DNA of 64,000 nt from Taudactylus pleione (lineage: Eukaryota > Chordata > Amphibia > Anura > Myobatrachidae), in assembly GCA_031769625.1 (NCBI GenBank), contig JAUIMM010000015.1:24857001-24921000 (forward strand), given 5' to 3'. The notes under the pieces are model-generated. The model did not search any database and was not told the DNA's origin. It saw only the letters and a program-made list of their open reading frames with translations. Positions 45,717 to 57,367 of the stretch are shown in pieces. A program made the translations under genes and the position numbers. The first letter of the stretch is position 1. Every line of letters begins with the position of its first letter.

Positions 45717-48558
45717 TGGAGTGGCAACGGCTAAGGTCCTTCGCTATGTTCATGACTAGTGGTTCAGCTTCACATGACGATGGAAGCCCTCCTCCCAGAA
45801 AAATGAAAAGAGTTAAGCTGGCAAAGCACAGCAAAGAACTGTGCTTTCTAATTCTAAGAAGATATCACAAATCCCCAAGGAGAGTCCAAGTGTGCGGCGG
45901 ATGCGATGCCTGACCTTCCCAACACTGGACGGGAAGAGGTGTCTCCTTCCACCATTTGCACGCCCTCTGCAAGTGCTGGAAGGAGCACCCACAGTCCAGT
46001 TGCTGATATTCAAATTGAAGATGTCACTGTTGAAGTACAACAGGATGAAGATATTGGTGTAGCTGGCGCTGAGGAGGAAGTTGATGAGGAGGATTCTGAT
46101 GGTGATGGTGATGTAGTTTGTAAAAATCATGCACCTGGGGAGACAGCTGTTGTCCGTGGGATGAGAAAGCCCATCATGGTCATGCCGGGGCAGAAGACCA
46201 AACATTCCACCTCTTTGGTCTGGAAATATTTCTATCCAAATCTGGACAACAACTGTCTTGACATATGTTGCGTATGTAAAGGTGTAATAAGTAGGGGTAG
46301 GGACGTTAACCACCTAGGAACATCCTCACTTATATGTCACCTGCAGCGCATTCATATTCACAGTTTCTGAACTTGACAGTAACTTTATAAGACCGTAAGC
46401 AGTCCAGGGACACTTAAATCCCTTTGTCCTGTTGTATCCCAGCGCCTGCAAACCACACCGTCAACTCCCTCCTCGTCAATTTCCTCCTCAGTCAGGATCG
46501 GAACCTGCAGGCCATGTCACTGGCATGACTGACTCTCCTATCCGGGATTCCTCCGGAGGATCCTGCATTGCTACGCCTACTGCTGCCGCTGCTGCCGCTG
46601 CTGCCGGGAGTCATTCATCATCCCAGAGAGGAAGTTGGAACACCACTACTTCTTTTACCAAGCAATTGACCCTCCAACAGTCCTCAGTGAGGAGGATGAA
46701 GTATGACAGCAGTCATCCTCTTGCAAAGCGGATAACTGAGGCCTTGATAGCTATGTTGGTGTTAGACGTGCATCCGGTATGCGCCATTAGTGCACTGGGA
46801 TTTAGACAATTGATGGAGGTAGTCTTTCCCGGTACCAAATCCCATCTAGATTCCACTTCAACAGGCAGGCGATACCGAGAATGTATGGAGACGTCAGAAA
46901 AAGTGCCTTAGTGTCCTAAAAACTACAGTTGTACCCAATGTCCACTTAACCATTGACATGTGGACAAGTGGAACAGGGCAGACTAAGGACTATATGACTG
47001 TGACAGCCCACTGGGTAGATGTATCGCCTTACGCAGCAACAACAGCAGCGTCACCAGTAGCAGCATCTCAGAAATACCAACTCGTTCCAAGGCAGGCTAT
47101 GCTGTGTATCACCCGTTTCAGTAACAGGCACACCGCCGACAACCTCTTAGAGAAACTGAGGGAAATCATCTCACAGTGGCTTACCCCACTTAGACTCTCC
47201 TGGGGATTTTTGATATCTGACAACGCCACCAATATTGTGCGGGCATTACATCTGGGCAAATTCCAGCACATCCCATGTTTTGCTCACATAATAGATTTAG
47301 TGATGCAGAATTTCTGAAAAACGACAAGGGCATGCAGGAGACTCTTTGGGTGGCCTGAAAAATTTCTGTCCACTTTCACCATTCAGGGACTGCGTGCCGA
47401 AGACTGGAGCGCCAGCAAACACTCTTAAACCTTCCCTGCCATCACCTGAAGCAAGAGGTTGTGACGCGGTAGAACTCAACCCTCTATATGCTTCAGCAGA
47501 TGGAGGAGCAGCAAAAAGGCAATTCAAGCTTATACACCCACCTATGACATAGGCAAAGGAGGGGGTATGCACCTGACTGAAGTGCAGTGGAGAATGATTT
47601 CCATGTTGTGCAAGGTTCTCCTGCCCTTCGAACTTGCCACATGTGAAGTCAGTTCAGACACTGCCAGCTTGAGTCAGGTCATTCCTCTCATCAGGTTTTT
47701 ACAGAAGCAGCTGGAGAAAGTGAAGGAGGAGCTAAGATGGAGCGATTCCGCTCTGCATGTGGGACTTGTGGATGAAGCCCTTCATTTGCTTTGCCAGGAT
47801 TCCAGGCTGGTCAATCTGTTGAAATGAGACCACTACATTTTGGTCATCATGCTCGATCCTAGGTTTAAAGCCTACATGGTGTCTCTCTTTCTGGCGGACA
47901 CAAGCCTGCAGAGGTACAAAGATCTACTGGTGAAAACACTGTCAGCTGAATCAGAATGTTCCAAGTCATCAGCTCCTTCTTCATTTTCTCCCGCAACTGG
48001 GGTTGCCAGGAAACTTACGTATCCTAAGCAACCCGCTGGCGGTGATGCAGGGCAGACAGGACCAAGTTTGGACATCTGGTCCGGACTGAAGGACCTGCCA
48101 ACAATTTCTGACATGTCTACTGTCACTGCAGATGATACTGTCACCATTGACAGAATGGTGGAGGATTACATTGGTGACAGCCTCCAAGTAGGCATGTCAA
48201 ACAGTCCGTACCTGTACTGGCAGGAAAAAGAGGCAATTTGGAGGCCCCTGTACAAACTGGCTCTATTTTACCTAAGTTGCCCCCCTCCAGTGTGTACTCC
48301 GAAAGAGTTTTTAGTGCTGCCGGGAACCTTGTCATCGAAAGGCGTAGGAGGTTGCTTCCACAAAATGTGGAGAAGATAATGTTCATTAAAATTAATTATC
48401 AATTCTTCCAGGAAGACCAGCCTCCAGAAAGTACAGAGGGACCTGTGGTGGTGGATTCCAGCGGGGACAAATTAATACTCTGTGAGGATAAGGATAACAC
48501 TGAAGAGGGTGAGGAAGCGGTGGTTGAGGAGGATGAGGACGACATCTTGCCTCTGTAG
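45717..48558 (+). pseudogene. hAT transposase pseudogene with BED zinc finger (ZBED-like)
   Basis: It starts about 40 bp after the satellite ends; ATG at 45717 or 45747 is plausible. In order: a basic N-terminal part; an acidic linker near 46060-46110; a BED finger (LVWKYFYPNL..CCVCKG..CHLQRIH, 46215-46360); a Ser/Ala-rich linker; an ITEALIAMLVLDVHPV hAT segment near 46730; the first catalytic aspartate in TIDMWTSGTGQTKDY near 46950; LISDNATNIV near 47210; and CFAHIIDLVM near 47275. An RxNSTLYMLQQMEEQQ motif follows at about 47470, with the usual Trp codon mutated to TAG. MLDPRFKAYMV is near 47845 and the C-terminal dimerisation segment VYSERVFSAAGN..RRRRLLPQN at 48290-48375, ending acidic. 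At least five frameshifts or stops break it, so it is dead. In the family this protein excises and inserts the element with 8-bp duplications. Confidence 0.92.
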
Positions 48559-49314
48559 AGCCAGTTTGTGCAGGGACACATTAATTGCCAGCTTGTTTTG
48601 TGGGGGCCCAAACGAACCAATCATTTCAGCCACAGTCGTGTGGCAGACCCTGGCGCTGAAATGATTGGTTTGTTAAAGTGTGCATGTCCTGTTTTTCCAA
48701 CATGTGGGTGGGAAGGCCCAAGTACAATTCCATCTTGCATCTCTTTTTTTTTTCTTTGCAGTATGTACTCTTTGGGGCCTAGTTTTTCAAACTGCCATCC
48801 TGTCTGCTACTGCAGTGTTACTCCTAGATGGGCCACGTGTTTGTGCCGCCACTTGTGTCGCTTAGCATAGTCATCCAGCTACCTCGGTGCAACCTTTTTG
48901 CCTAAAAACAATATTGTGAGGTGTGAGGTGTTCAGAATAGACTGGAAATGAGTGGAAATTAATGTTATTGATGTTATTAATAGCTTAGGAACAAAAAAAT
49001 AAATAAAATAAAAATTCTGTGATTTTAGCTGTTTTTATGCTTTTTTCCAAAAAAATACAGATCCAAAACACAAAATCCAGAACCCAAAACACGGAAGGGT
49101 GGTTTTGGCAAAACCAATCCAGATCCAAAACACGAAGAAATATCCAGATCCAAAACCAAAACACGAAAAGTGGCCGGTGCACACCCCTACTTTAAATCTA
49201 CTTGCTATATGTCCCAAACAGCGTCAGTTTCTGCAAATCGCAGGCTATTGCATATTGTAAATAGTCTTTAAATAGATCTAGGATGACACAATAATAATAC
49301 ATTCTGCTCTAAGG

Positions 49315-49496
49315 CAGTGTTTCCCATACTTATTCCTCAGGGAGCTCTAACAGTGCATGGTTTCCATTTTTCCTAGTTGCTGACACATTTTAAAATATCC
49401 ATAGGAGGAGCTAATTAGTTCACTTGTGATTCTGTGAGGAGACCTAGAAAACATGCACTTTTAGTACTCCCTGAGGAATGAGTTTGGGAAAAACTG
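49315..49496. mobile_element. hAT MITE, CAGTGTTTCCCATACTT family, 182 bp
   Basis: The ends CAGTGTTTCCCATACT and AGTTTGGGAAAAACTG. The interior (TTTTAAAATATCCATAGGAG, CACTTGTGATTCTGTGAG) aligns with 38496-38686. The flanking 8-mers agree at about 6 of 8. Confidence 0.8.
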
Positions 49497-49587
49497 CTGG
49501 AAGGTATAGTTGGAGTAGGAGGAGGGAATTCCATATAAAACAAAGCACCAAGTTCTTCTAGTGTAATATGCAAAATATTGTGCCTAA

Positions 49588-49784
49588 GGGGTCTATTTTT
49601 AAGCAGTGTTAGGAGACAGAGTGAAAAGTGATAAGTCTGTGATAAGTGCCAGCCTATCAGCTCCCAACTCTCATCTCACAGGCTGTGTTTGAAAAATGAC
49701 AGTTGGGAGCTGATTGGCTGGCACCTTATCACAGACTTATCACTTTTCCCTCTGTCTCCTAACACTGCTTAGTAACTAGACCCC
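49588..49784. mobile_element. Harbinger-like palindromic MITE, 197 bp
   Basis: Long arms run from GGGGTCTATTTTTAAGCAGT to its near complement. The inner pairing includes AGTGATAAGTCTGTGATAAG. TAA is duplicated (49585-49587 and 49785-49787). Confidence 0.92.
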
Positions 49785-49787
49785 TAA

Positions 49788-50467
49788 ATGTGGAATGAGC
49801 CGAACAGTTTTAAATATTTCCCAGTCTGTAATGTAAATACAGATCATTCTTAAATACTGTCACATTCCATACACAAAAGAAACCTATTCAATTTGATTTT
49901 TAAGCCACACAAAGTGTATTCCTAGCATGAAGAGGTTTGTTTGATCATGTTATTATGTTATTATATTTGTTTTCCACTAAACAAAAACTCAGTGAAAGTT
50001 GCACAATCTGTCATCCTTGATCCAGAAAACATAATAAGAATAACGAAAACATTTGTCACTTTACATTTAAAAGGGTAACTGGAGAAACATATGGAGAAAT
50101 GCACATGATGTACAGTACTAAAGCGGCTACTTTAAGTAGACAATGCTTTTATATAGATTTTGATTTTGCAGTGCTTTAAATTACAACACTTTGTGTTAAA
50201 TTTGTATTTATACAAATATAAATGCAGTTGACAGACTGTCAAACGCTACATAAATAGAATATTTTTTAACATTTATTCATTAACACTCTCGTATAGTGGC
50301 AACATTTTCCACATTTATAAAAAATGTACAGAATACGTATATAATAGAAAACCTTCCTATCAAAAGCGAGGAACGCTTTGTTGTAAAGCTTGTTATAGCT
50401 TTTCATTTATTTTGAAGAAACGTTGCTTCTTATTGTATTTTGTTAGAATAGATGCTATATTTGTACA

Positions 50468-50510
<43 letters not shown>

Positions 50511-50701
50511 ATCAGAAGAACATGACTTTGTGTATTACTACACGATTTCTTAGAGATCGCTTAATAATAGACTTGTCCCTGACGCCTTTTCTGTGCAAAC
50601 AAAGCTTGTGCTGTTGTGGAATAAGTAATGTTAATCCTTTGTGCTGTTCTGCGTGAGCACTATTTGTGAAACTAACAGGCCTCAGTTTGTACTGTTAATA
50701 T
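49788..50701. other. AT-rich non-coding region with a (TA)n microsatellite
   Basis: An almost pure TA tract lies at 50466-50507. The rest is AT-rich and featureless. Confidence 0.6.
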
Positions 50702-52440
50702 TAGAGAGGTGCGGTGCAATTTCTGTGGAGACCAAACAAACCTGAACGCCAAAAATGAGCTGAACCGAGCACGGGCTCTGGTCTTCTCACCACGTTCAGA
50801 TCTCAAAATGTGGCAAAACGTCATCTTCTGGTCTCGGATCTTGCATGTTTTTAATTGCATATTACAGTCCCTCCTTCGTGATAGGGCACCATTTCATTTC
50901 TAGAGACTGGGGGAGAGGGTGTGGGTAGCATAGGGGCACTTTGTATACTAAATAAAAAAAACGATTAGGAGCACTGAAGCCAGGGACACTGTGTACTGTG
51001 GGCTGGCTGCAGCACTCTGTGAGGCACAAAAAAGTCATAGCAGTGGACGCAGCACTGTGTTATTGTTTGTTACTAAATAAAGCCTACTGGGACACCTTTT
51101 TTCTAAACAAAAAAAAAAATTAGGAGCACTGTGAAGGGGAACTGTAGAGGCACTGTGTGCTGATGCAGCACTGTGAGGCACAAAAAACATCATAGGAGTG
51201 GATTGCAGCACTGCATTACTTAAAAAGCCTACTGGGGCACTTTTTTTGTATGAAAAAACTATAAAAATGTCAACATTACTTTTAGGTGCCACCCATATAC
51301 TAGGAGCGCTGTGAGGCAGTTTGTTGTGTTTTCAGAAAGAGCTAAATTTATTTTAAATAAAACTTGTGTGTTAAAAAATATAATGTCATTATTAGCGTGC
51401 CACCTGGCTTATACTAGGGGCACTATGAGGCAGTTTGTTTAAAGCCTTCAGGCACTGCTAAAAATGTCTTAATATAAAACTTGTGAGTTAAAAAATATAA
51501 CATCATTAGGGTGCCACCCGGCTTATGCATGGGGCGCTGTGACTCGATATGGATCAGTTGATAGAAGAGCAGGAGCAGCAACCCAGTACTAGTGCTGCAG
51601 CTGCTTCCAGCAGTCATGATATAATATCTACTAAAGGTGGTCCAGGGGAAATTAAGTTATTGAAAGGGCTCCTGAAATCTACTGTAAACAATATTTCACA
51701 ATGTTAAAGACAACATCATCTCTAATAATAAAGGAAAATGTGCTGCCGAAAAATTTTAAATTGCAAACTCTACCTTGACTCAATTTGATACACTACTAAT
51801 CAATAAAATGGTGGAGGATTATTTTAATAACAATGCACAAATTATAATGTCACACAGTTCTTTTGATTACTGGGAGGGAAAAAAGGCAATTTGAAGCTGC
51901 TTTTACAAACTAGCTTTGGTGTACCTAAGCTGCCCACTCACCAGTGTGTACTCGGAAAGAGTGTTTAGCACAGCTGGGAACCTTGTGAGTGATCGCCATA
52001 GGAGGCTACTTCCTCAAAATATGGATAACCTCATGTTAATAAAAATTAACTACAAATTCAATTAGGAAGACCTTTGTTGCCAAATGCAACAAAGTACAGA
52101 CTTCTGTAAAAGTGGATTCCAGTGGGTATGAGCTAATATTATGTGATGATGCTGTTAACCTGGATGAGGAGGATGAGTATGATAAATACATCTTCCCAGT
52201 GTAGAGCTGATTAACAATGCTCTTAGCCAACTTAAGCCCACTAGTAGCTTGTTTGTTGGGGCACAAATAAACCAAGCACTTCAACCACAAAAGTGTCAGT
52301 TCCTGTCACTGAACTGCTTAGTTTGTTAAACTGTGCATGTCCTTTTTAATATACAACATAAGGGTGGATTGGAGGATCCAAGGACAATTCCAGTATTTAC
52401 CACTTTTCTTTTCAATATGGGCTGTTTGGGGGCATTGGTG
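50702..52440 (+). mobile_element. Internally deleted hAT relative (copy D)
   Basis: The left end TAGAGAGGTGCGGTGC, then GGCAAAACGTCATCTTCTGG as in copy B. Degenerate tandem repeats (GGGGCACT / GGAGCACTGTGAGGCA type) fill about 50935-51540. A fused N-plus-C transposase relic follows, then a right arm that can be aligned with copy B (TGTGCATGTCCTTTTTAAT, GGGTGG..GGACAATTCCA) until about 52440, where similarity stops. The right terminus appears lost. Confidence 0.75.
51548..52204 (+). pseudogene. hAT transposase relic, N-terminus joined to C-terminus
   Basis: An ATG at 51548 opens MDQLIEEQEQQPSTSAAAAS, a Gln/Ser-rich start matching the position of the copy B start. After about 50 codons the sequence jumps to the part equivalent to copy B from about 48090: MVEDYFNNNAQIIMSHSSFD (about 51808), then FYKLALVYLSCPLTSVYSER and VFSTAGNLVSDRHRRLLPQN, ending in an acidic tail and TAG at 52202-52204. 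The BED finger and catalytic core are absent and a few stops occur, so it is inactive. The dimerisation segment is the best preserved part. Confidence 0.8.
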
Positions 52441-52727
52441 ATAGTCTTTTTTGCATAGACATACAATTTTGCTGCAACTAATAATAAGACATGGATAAAA
52501 GTCTTGAGGTAGTTGATGACCCTGTTTCTTCTAGCTCAGTTTTCTGGAAGGAGGGAGCACAGGGTACTAGTAGGCAAAAAGATTACCTATCTATTTAGGA
52601 CCCAATGCCTCTTTGGTACCTACAAGAGGTCTATTTTAGGAAAGGTAATCTAAATATCTTCTACTTGCATACCATGTCAAACTGTTCATAAAAGCAACCA
52701 AACAAACTGTGGCTACTGGTTATCATA

Positions 52728-52770
52728 GAGGTCAGCATAACTGCCTCACAGTACTTAGGTCTTAGCGTCC
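52728..52770 (+). repeat. SINE head, interrupted by a MITE
   Basis: CATAACTGCCTCACAGTACT then AGGTCTTAG matches the head of the tRNA-derived SINE at 10361. The element continues at 53354. Confidence 0.65.
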
Positions 52771-53353
52771 GGGTCTGAATCGGCCCCTAAGCCGCGATCG
52801 CTCGCATCCAAAAGGGGCCGTATATGCAAATTCCGCGATCGCACTGTCTGGCTTAAGAACGCCCTCTATGTCTTAGAGAGTGACGGCAGAGTGAGTGCAC
52901 GCCGGTGTAAAGATGGACACTTTCCTTTCTTAGCACACGTCAGCTCCAGAAAGTGTATGATTAATCAGTACCATCGAGAGCCATCGGAGCTGCATGCAGC
53001 GCTTGAAGTAGACCCTACCCCGCCGCAAGCACTGCGATCATTGCAGGCTGAAATACCAAGTGACATGTACAATTACTCCTCCATGCTAATTATTGACACC
53101 CTTTATACGCCGTTTTGATGCCAAGACACACCTGCGTTCGCACCACCACTCCCCCGTTCTCAAGCACCTTCCCGTTACCACCCACAAACGGCACTATCTG
53201 TCACTCAAAGTAGCGATCAGTCTGTGTACAACAAGCACACAATTCACGATCGCAGTGACTGGCTTGTGCACGAGCACTACAATGATTACACATGCGCAGA
53301 TGGGTGACAATCGCCCATAGCGAGCGATCGCGGCTTAGCGCCTGAATCGGCCC
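52771..53353. mobile_element. MITE inserted in a SINE, GGGCCGATTCAG/GCGATCGCTCGC family
   Basis: The inner parts of both ends are inverted: CTAAGCCGCGATCGCTCGC at the left and GCGAGCGATCGCGGCTTAG at the right. The outermost bases are diverged. The interior (CACCACTCCCCCGTTCTC, TTACCACCCACAAACGGCAC) is the reverse complement of the interior of 17934-18522. It carries a 75-codon open frame without family resemblance. Confidence 0.82.
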
Positions 53354-53470
53354 GTAAGTCTGTTGTTCAATTCCCACCAAAGCAATTTATGTGTGATGTT
53401 TGCATAATCTCCCAATGTTTGCATGGTTTTCCTCAACTGGACCACCTTAAAGGTTTCATCACAATAGGTG
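53354..53470 (+). repeat. SINE body, continuation after the MITE
   Basis: TTGTTCAATTCCCACC (B-box region), TGCATAATCTCCCAATGTTT and GGTTTTCCTC continue the SINE from 52770. Confidence 0.6.
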
Positions 53471-53977
53471 CAGGGGTGTCTGAATGCATAACCGGACAAA
53501 CAAACAGACATGAATTTTATATATAAAATATTACAAAGTAATAATGGAAGCTGTAATATACAATCTCTCCTTATTTTCAAGAATTAAAGCCTCATTGAAC
53601 ATCTGAGAAAAAGTACATCAGAAGATATTATGGCAGTTCTTGGGTGGATCTGTGTACTTGTGCAGACTGTGCATAAACATGCAGACCATACGGCGCAGTG
53701 AGAGCACAAAACTATCTGAGCAAATGGTCCAATTGGTTTACAACCAATGAGCAACAGTGAAGCTAAATTTTGGACACAATCAAATGAAAAGGAGCTCTAC
53801 AGGTTTGTGCTGCACTAAATTAATTTAAGAGAGCCCCACTGACATCTTGATTTTACTCTTACATTCCATGGAGATGTTCTTTTACTTACAGATGAACCGT
53901 CCCCTACACTCAACTAAAAGAACTGTGGAGGTTCAGGTCTGTTTGTGTCAGTTTTCTAAGAGTGACACCTAAGCCTT
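53471..53977. other. Non-coding spacer
   Basis: Nothing recognised. Confidence 0.4.
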
Positions 53978-54153
53978 GGGGTATAGTTTCTAAAGTGCGA
54001 GTTTTTAGAAGTGGAGATGTTGCCCAAAGCAACCAATCAGATTCTATTTAACATTTATCTAGCACCTTCTAGAAGATAATAGCTAGAATCTGATTGGTTG
54101 CTATGGGCAACATCTCCACTTCTAAAAACCTGCACTGCAGTAAATATACCCCC
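53978..54153. mobile_element. Palindromic MITE, GGGGTATA..CTAAAGTG family
   Basis: Same family as 9705-9873: inner arms AGAAGTGGAGATGTTGCCCA and TGGGCAACATCTCCACTTCT, outer GGGGTATAG and TAAATATACCCC. Confidence 0.85.
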
Positions 54154-54303
54154 TAGAGGAAGTTTATATGAATACACCCTTCACCTCAGTTGGTCTCATT
54201 AAACTGCAAAATGGTAGAGGGTCAGTCTAAAAACCTGGATTTGCTATGCATCTCAGTGTGCTTAGATTAGTACCAAAAGGCATAGGTTTTAGTTTATTAG
54301 TTT

Positions 54304-54401
54304 GATTTATTTTTAAGTTATTTATATAGTGTAGCGCTTTACAGAGAATATTTCAGTAATTCACATCAGTTTCTGGCTGCCCCAGTGGACCTTACAATCT
54401 A
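54304..54401 (-). repeat. SINE tail (minus), split from its head by a Tc1 element
   Basis: On the minus strand it reads TCTGTAAAGCGCTACACTAT then ATAAATAA, the 3' tail of the SINE whose head is at 57366-57597. The same tail type is at 63105-63178. Confidence 0.7.
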
Positions 54402-54548
54402 CAGTGGTGTTTTAAAGTTTGTGAACCATTCAGAATTTTCTATATTTTTGCTGAAATTTGACCAAAAACTACCTCAGATTTTCACACAAGTCCTAAAAGT
54501 AGATAGACAAGATAAAACCAAATCAAACAAATGAGACAAAAAAATTAG

Positions 54549-55990
54549 TGTAACTCCCTCTAGGGGATGGTATTTGTAAATACACCCCTCTCAGTGTTAA
54601 AGTTTGCTTCCTGTTGTAGATACTGCATTCCTGAGACCCTGGGGATCAGTTTTCAGGTAAAGGGGGGGGGCTGGAGAGATAGACATGCAGGGGTGGGAAG
54701 ACTGGGTGTGTAGCTAGCAGAGCAGAGAAAGGAAGGGAGAGGAAGAACAAAGGGGATTGAGAAGAAGAATTCGGGAGAGAGCAGACATCTTTGGGGAGAG
54801 TCAGAGCTAGAAGCAGAAATGTAGCCCTCATGCTCCCCTGGCAGGGGGAGATTGTCAGGGCTGTGGTGGCTGCCACAATGCCCATCTAACGCCAAAGGAG
54901 AGAGAGGTCTGGAGTGAGACCACAGAGATAAACTCTGTGAGAGACCACAGAGAAAGAACTGGAATGTTACAGCGTGAGCAGCCCAGTGAAGTGTTTAGCA
55001 CCCATGAAAGGGGTAAGAGATGTTAGTATATGTGTTGGAGAGATGGGCAAGAGGAATTTCCTGGGAGCTTTATTGTTAGAGTACAACAGGAGTTCCTTAT
55101 GCATAAAAGCCCCCCAGCAGCCATTGAAGGGGGGGTCACTGTGGTAGCAGTGTGGCTGTAGGAGCCATTCCTGTAAGAGAGGGATGGGCTGCAACTGAGA
55201 GTGTGATAGCTGCAATAGAAAAGTCTGTATATTGCTGTCCCATGTGAAAGAGAAGGGAAGCAGAGAGAGGCAAACAGGGTATAAGACACTCTGTATATTG
55301 TCTATGAAGAGACGAAGAGGCAGAGTGCAAAAGTTATGTGAGATGTGTGTGAAGCTGTGGGACTACAGGCACCAGCCAGTGGAGGGCTAGGTGGACCTGC
55401 ATGTATGAAGTGGAGAGCTACAGGCACCAGCCAGCATAGGGCTAGGTGGACCTGTACATCTGAAGTGGAAAACTACAGGCACCAACCAGCAAAGGGCCAG
55501 GTGGACCTGCACATATGAAGTGGAGAACTACAGGCACCAGCCAGCAAAGGGCCAGGTGGACCTGTGTGTGCAAAATGCAAAGCAATCATTGTGACTGTGC
55601 TTAAAGACTGTGCTGGTGAAGAAGAGTGTGATGTAATGTAACCATATTCATAAGATTGTCATATACCATCTGACATGCCAAGTATATGAGCTGGAGGGAG
55701 AGGAGAAGCTGCTATAACCATATTCTTGTCCTTTAAAGTCATGTGCAGGAGGAGAGAAATAAAGTGGTATATTGTTATAAGAGAAGGTCTGGCGCCCAAG
55801 TTATTCAAAAGAACTGTTGCTGCATGCGTCTATCTATACCTGTATCTATATGTGTGACTGTTATAAAGCCTACATGGGCAGGGACCCCCTTCTCAGATAT
55901 TGCCCACACCCTGGAGAGATAGCCTGAGGCAATATGTGTATCACTCCAAATGCACCTATGTACCACACCGCACACTGAAGGGGGGTTACA
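54549..55990 (+). mobile_element. Solo-LTR-like insertion, 1442 bp
   Basis: It starts TGTAACTCCCTC and ends GGGGGGTTACA, giving TG..CA ends with a short inverted repeat. A 4-bp duplication TTAG flanks it (54545-54548 and 55991-55994). An AATAAA polyadenylation signal lies at 55758-55763, followed by a GT/TA-rich stretch, as in the R region of an LTR. There is no coding. It resembles a retrovirus or Gypsy solo LTR left by recombination; which group cannot be said. The orientation is from the polyadenylation signal. Confidence 0.7.
55363..55567. repeat. 55-bp minisatellite inside the LTR-like insertion, 4 copies
   Basis: The units start CTACAGGCACCAGCCAG at 55363, 55418, 55473 and 55528, exactly 55 bp apart, each containing GGTGGACCTG. 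Confidence 0.92.
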
Positions 55991-56170
55991 TTAGACATGC
56001 TAATTTTTTTTTTTTTTTAGGAAAATGATCCAATATCACATATCTGTGAGTGTCAAAAGTAAGTGAACCTTTAGGCTTAGCAGATATTGAAGGTGAAATA
56101 AGAGTCATTTATTTTAAATCTATGGGATGACAATCAGGTGTGTGTGGACAATCTGTTTTTTAAAAAGAAC

Positions 56171-57196
56171 ATGGAACTATCAAAGTCAGATGTTCACAAC
56201 ACATGTTTGTGTAAGGAGGAGTTCAGAAGAAGAGTTGTTGATGCTCATCAGGCTGGAAAAGATTACAAAACCATCCCTAAAGAGTTTGGACTCAACCAAT
56301 CAACAGTCAGACAGATTGTGTACAAATGGAGGAAATTCCAGACCATTATTGCCCTCCCCAGGAGTGGTCAATTAACAAAGATCACGCCAAAAGCAAGGCG
56401 TCTAATAGTTATCAAGCTCACAAAGGAAACCAAGGTGACCTCTAAGCACATGATGGCCTTTCTCACATTAGCTAATGTTCATGAGTTCTACCATCAGGGA
56501 GACACTGAACTAGGCTGTGCATGGCAGGATTGCAAGGAGAAAGCCACTGCTCTCCAAAAAGAACATTGCTGTCCATCTGCAGTTTGCTAAAGATCACCTG
56601 GACAAGCCATAAGACTGTTGGACAGATGAGTCCAAAATAAAGCTTTTTGGTTTAAATGAGAAACATTATGTTTGGAGAAAGGAGAACATTGCATAAAAAC
56701 CTCATACCATCTGTGAAACATCGTGTTGATGGTGTCAAGGTTTGGGACCGTTTTGCTGCATCTGGCCCAAGATGAATTGCCATCATTGATGGGACAATGA
56801 GTTCTGAATTATATCAGAATATTCTAAAGGAAAATGTCAGGACATTTGTCCATGAGTTTCATGTCAAGAGAACATGGGTCATGCAGCAAGACAATGACCC
56901 AAAGCACGACCAAAGAATGGTTAAAGAAGAATACATTTAAAGTTTTGGAATGGCCAAGTTAAAGTTCTGACCTTAATCCAATCAAAACGTTGTGGAAGGA
57001 CCTGAAGCGAGCAGTTCATGGGAGGAAACCCACCAACATAAGAGTTGAAGCTGTTTTGTATAGAGGAATGGGGCCGATGTTCAGGACTAATCAACAATTA
57101 CCAGAAACTTATAGAAGCAGTTATTGCTGCACAAGAAGGTCATACCAGATACTGAAAGCAAAGGTTTACATACTTTTGCCACTTACAGATATGTGA
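56171..57196 (+). pseudogene. Tc1-type transposase pseudogene (second family)
   Basis: From the ATG at 56171 it reads MELSKSD and the helix-turn-helix part VDAHQAGKDYKTIPKEFGLN / STVRQIVYKWRKF, open until about 56590. Frameshifts and stops follow. The first catalytic aspartate survives in CWTDESKIKLFG (about 56617), the second in QQDNDPKH (about 56890). The glutamate position reads lysine (NPIKTLWKDLKRAV, about 56980), so the active site is destroyed independently of the frameshifts. This copy is older and more damaged than the two 1650-bp elements. Confidence 0.9.
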
Positions 57197-57367
57197 TATT
57201 GGATAATTTTGCTCAACAAAAAAATGAGCACCTTTAATTTTTTTGTCTCATTTATTTGATTCGGTTCTCTTTATTTACTTTTAGAAAATTTTAGGTCGTT
57301 TTAGGCCAAATTTCAGCAGAAATATCGAAAATTCTGAAGGGTTCACAAACTTTCAAGCACCACTGTA

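Larger units (their letters stand above)
38767..49189 (+). mobile_element. Large hAT element with internal satellite and transposase (copy B), about 10.4 kb
   Basis: The left end reads TTGGGAATGGGCAGGTTCGG and the right end, inward, TAGGGGTGTGCACCGGCC. The flanking 8-mers TTTTAAAA (38759-38766) and CTTTAAAT (49190-49197) agree at 6 of 8. The left subterminal region contains GAGGCAAAACGTCATC, shared with the snap-back MITEs. The order inside is left end, poly-A-interrupted satellite (39120-45675), transposase pseudogene (45717-48558), then an AT-rich right arm that matches copy A's right end. The borders are inferred from terminal similarity and a partly matching duplication, so the single-element reading is likely but not certain. 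Confidence 0.7.
54402..57365 (+). mobile_element. Second Tc1 family member, itself interrupted by an LTR-like insertion
   Basis: The ends are CAGTGGTGTTTTAAAGTTTG and CAAACTTTCAAGCACCACTG, with TA duplications at 54400-54401 and 57366-57367. The inverted repeats run about 140 bp. Without the inserted 1.44 kb the element would be about 1.5 kb, the normal Tc1 size. It is a different family from the 1650-bp copies. Confidence 0.92.
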
